Source of the DNA: Methylocaldum marinum
Lineage (GTDB): Bacteria; Pseudomonadota; Gammaproteobacteria; Methylococcales; Methylococcaceae
Direction: 5' to 3'
NCBI RefSeq assembly: GCF_003584645.1
Contig: NZ_AP017928.1
Coordinates: forward strand, 336,981-400,980
Length of the DNA stretch: 64,000 nucleotides
A program made the translations under genes and the position numbers. Positions 63,172 to 64,000 of the stretch are shown here, in pieces (position 1 is the stretch's first letter; each line of letters begins with the position of its first letter). Under the pieces are notes generated by a model. The model had not been told where the DNA came from, did not search any database, and saw nothing but the letters and a program-made list of their open reading frames with translations.

Positions 63172-64000
63172 ATGAAACAGACCAGATTGGCCAAGGCGAT
63201 CGCGACGGCGGTAGCCGGTTCTGTGCTTTCTTTGGGAGTCGTTGCCGACGCCTCGGCACACACCATGTACAACACCTACAACGCCGGTACGGCACCTACT
63301 GCCGGAGGTACGGACGGTTGGGTTTACGGCTATGTAAACGAGACTTATCCGACCGTGTCGCCGGGATGGGTTGGTACCGAAAGCGCCACCACGCTACCGT
63401 TCGGCTATACCGGCCTTTCCGCGCTGAACTGGGCGGCGGAACTTCATAACGCGGGCGCTTCGCTGGAGATTTCCAGGGCGGACGCGCTAGCGAGATATGG
63501 CGTCGCCGCGGATATCGATACCGCCCGGGGCGCCTGGATAGATACCGAAGAAACCCCTCAAGGCTGGGCCCATAACACCGATATCGGTCTTTTCATGTCG
63601 CATGTCGACGCCTACGTCACGCTGAATCTGACCGCCGACAACGCGGAAATCGCCAATTTCGGGATCACGGTCTTCACCGGTATGGACACCGGGACGGACT
63701 ACACGCACCACAAACTCTGGAACAGCCCGGCTCAAGGCTTCGACTTCACCGCGAACGATCCATTCGACACCACCGGCCTGAATTATCTGACCCACGATGC
63801 CACGGTCGACGGGGTCAACGGCCTGACTTTCCTGGCGGAAGCCGGCCAGATTTATTCCATCTATCTTGGTGGTAGCGGCGGAGCGGAATGGAATCAGAAC
63901 AAAGACAATTACACGTTGACCATTTCCTCTTCTCCGGTTCCCATTCCGGCGGCCGTTTGGTTGTTCGGCAGTGCTTTGGCCGGGGTCGGATTCGCCGGAC
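63172..64000 (+). CDS. VPLPA-CTERM secreted protein, tandem paralogue 2 (3' end outside window)
   Basis: ATG 63172; the frame stays open to the window edge (276 codons visible) with no stop, so only the final basic tail is missing. Signal peptide MKQTRLAKAIATAVAGSVLS; mature start HTMYNTYNAGTAPTAGGTDG; sorting signal VPIPAAVWLFGSALAGVGFA at the very end. Compared with paralogue 1 the N-terminal and C-terminal thirds are similar, residues ~95-140 differ (RGAWIDTEETPQGWAHNTDI), and the segment TLNLTADNAEIANFGITVFT onward is almost identical at DNA level. Function unknown; surface or matrix localisation expected. Confidence 0.87.
   Translation, partial: MKQTRLAKAIATAVAGSVLSLGVVADASAHTMYNTYNAGTAPTAGGTDGWVYGYVNETYPTVSPGWVGTESATTLPFGYTGLSALNWAAELHNAGASLEISRADALARYGVAADIDTARGAWIDTEETPQGWAHNTDIGLFMSHVDAYVTLNLTADNAEIANFGITVFTGMDTGTDYTHHKLWNSPAQGFDFTANDPFDTTGLNYLTHDATVDGVNGLTFLAEAGQIYSIYLGGSGGAEWNQNKDNYTLTISSSPVPIPAAVWLFGSALAGVGFAG

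Noticed and set aside
1..64000. CRISPR arrays, prophage or integrative-element genes
   Set aside because: No regularly spaced repeats, cas genes, integrase, phage structural genes or conjugation genes were seen in the window.

Overview
The window is about 62-65% GC and looks like a chromosomal piece of a gammaproteobacterial methanotroph (Methylococcaceae-like). This is inference. It rests on six secreted proteins with VPLPA-CTERM-type C-termini (the signal V-P-x-P-x-x-x-W-L-x-G, a hydrophobic stretch and a basic tail), an XrtA/exosortase-type exopolysaccharide (EPS) cassette, and a large di-haem surface cytochrome c peroxidase like those of Methylococcus. No rRNA, tRNA, CRISPR or phage genes were seen.

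Layout. (1) 1-5400: the 3' part of an Rhs/YD-repeat polymorphic toxin gene with a low-GC toxin tip, a putative immunity gene, then a displaced, shortened and frameshifted Rhs core whose own tip is split by an IS200/IS605 element. (2) 5556-9509: a P-type cation ATPase and a PPK2-type polyphosphate kinase. (3) 9703-14145: EPS copy A on the minus strand (export lipoprotein family, beta-barrel, chain-length determinant, tyrosine kinase-like ATPase). (4) 14849-18729: a decayed PhoX-like phosphatase, a short phosphatidylserine synthase-like gene and a PAS histidine kinase. (5) 19038-23810: two VPLPA-CTERM genes and a PstS-like secreted protein. The second VPLPA-CTERM gene is preceded by a probable cyclic-di-GMP-I riboswitch whose 3' strand doubles as one arm of an intrinsic terminator. 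(6) 24309-42011: a two-partner secretion pair (TpsB and a 3438-residue TpsA) followed by an ExbB-like channel carrying periplasmic DUF2341/LamG domains, ExbD, TonB, a porin and a coiled-coil protein. (7) 42022-46457: EPS copy B, a nearly identical direct repeat of copy A. (8) 46856-50778: a TPR lipoprotein of the PrsT type overlapping a TPR-sulfotransferase gene. (9) 51309-64000: a di-haem peroxidase flanked by VPLPA-CTERM genes; a thioredoxin/DUF4266/DUF3570/ApbE cluster whose DUF3570 protein is an unusual three-part fusion; and two tandem VPLPA-CTERM paralogues, the second cut by the window end.

How the parts fit. Nearly everything from 9.7 kb onward concerns the cell surface: EPS polymerisation and export, proteins probably processed by an exosortase (not in this window), very large adhesin secretion, energised outer-membrane traffic and surface redox proteins. 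The c-di-GMP riboswitch would link part of this to biofilm signalling. The two 4.44-kb EPS copies lie in direct orientation around a 27.9-kb segment holding the adhesin/Ton locus, so that segment could be lost or amplified by homologous recombination.

Limits: no alignments were run. Family names come from motifs read by eye, and boundaries of non-coding elements are approximate.
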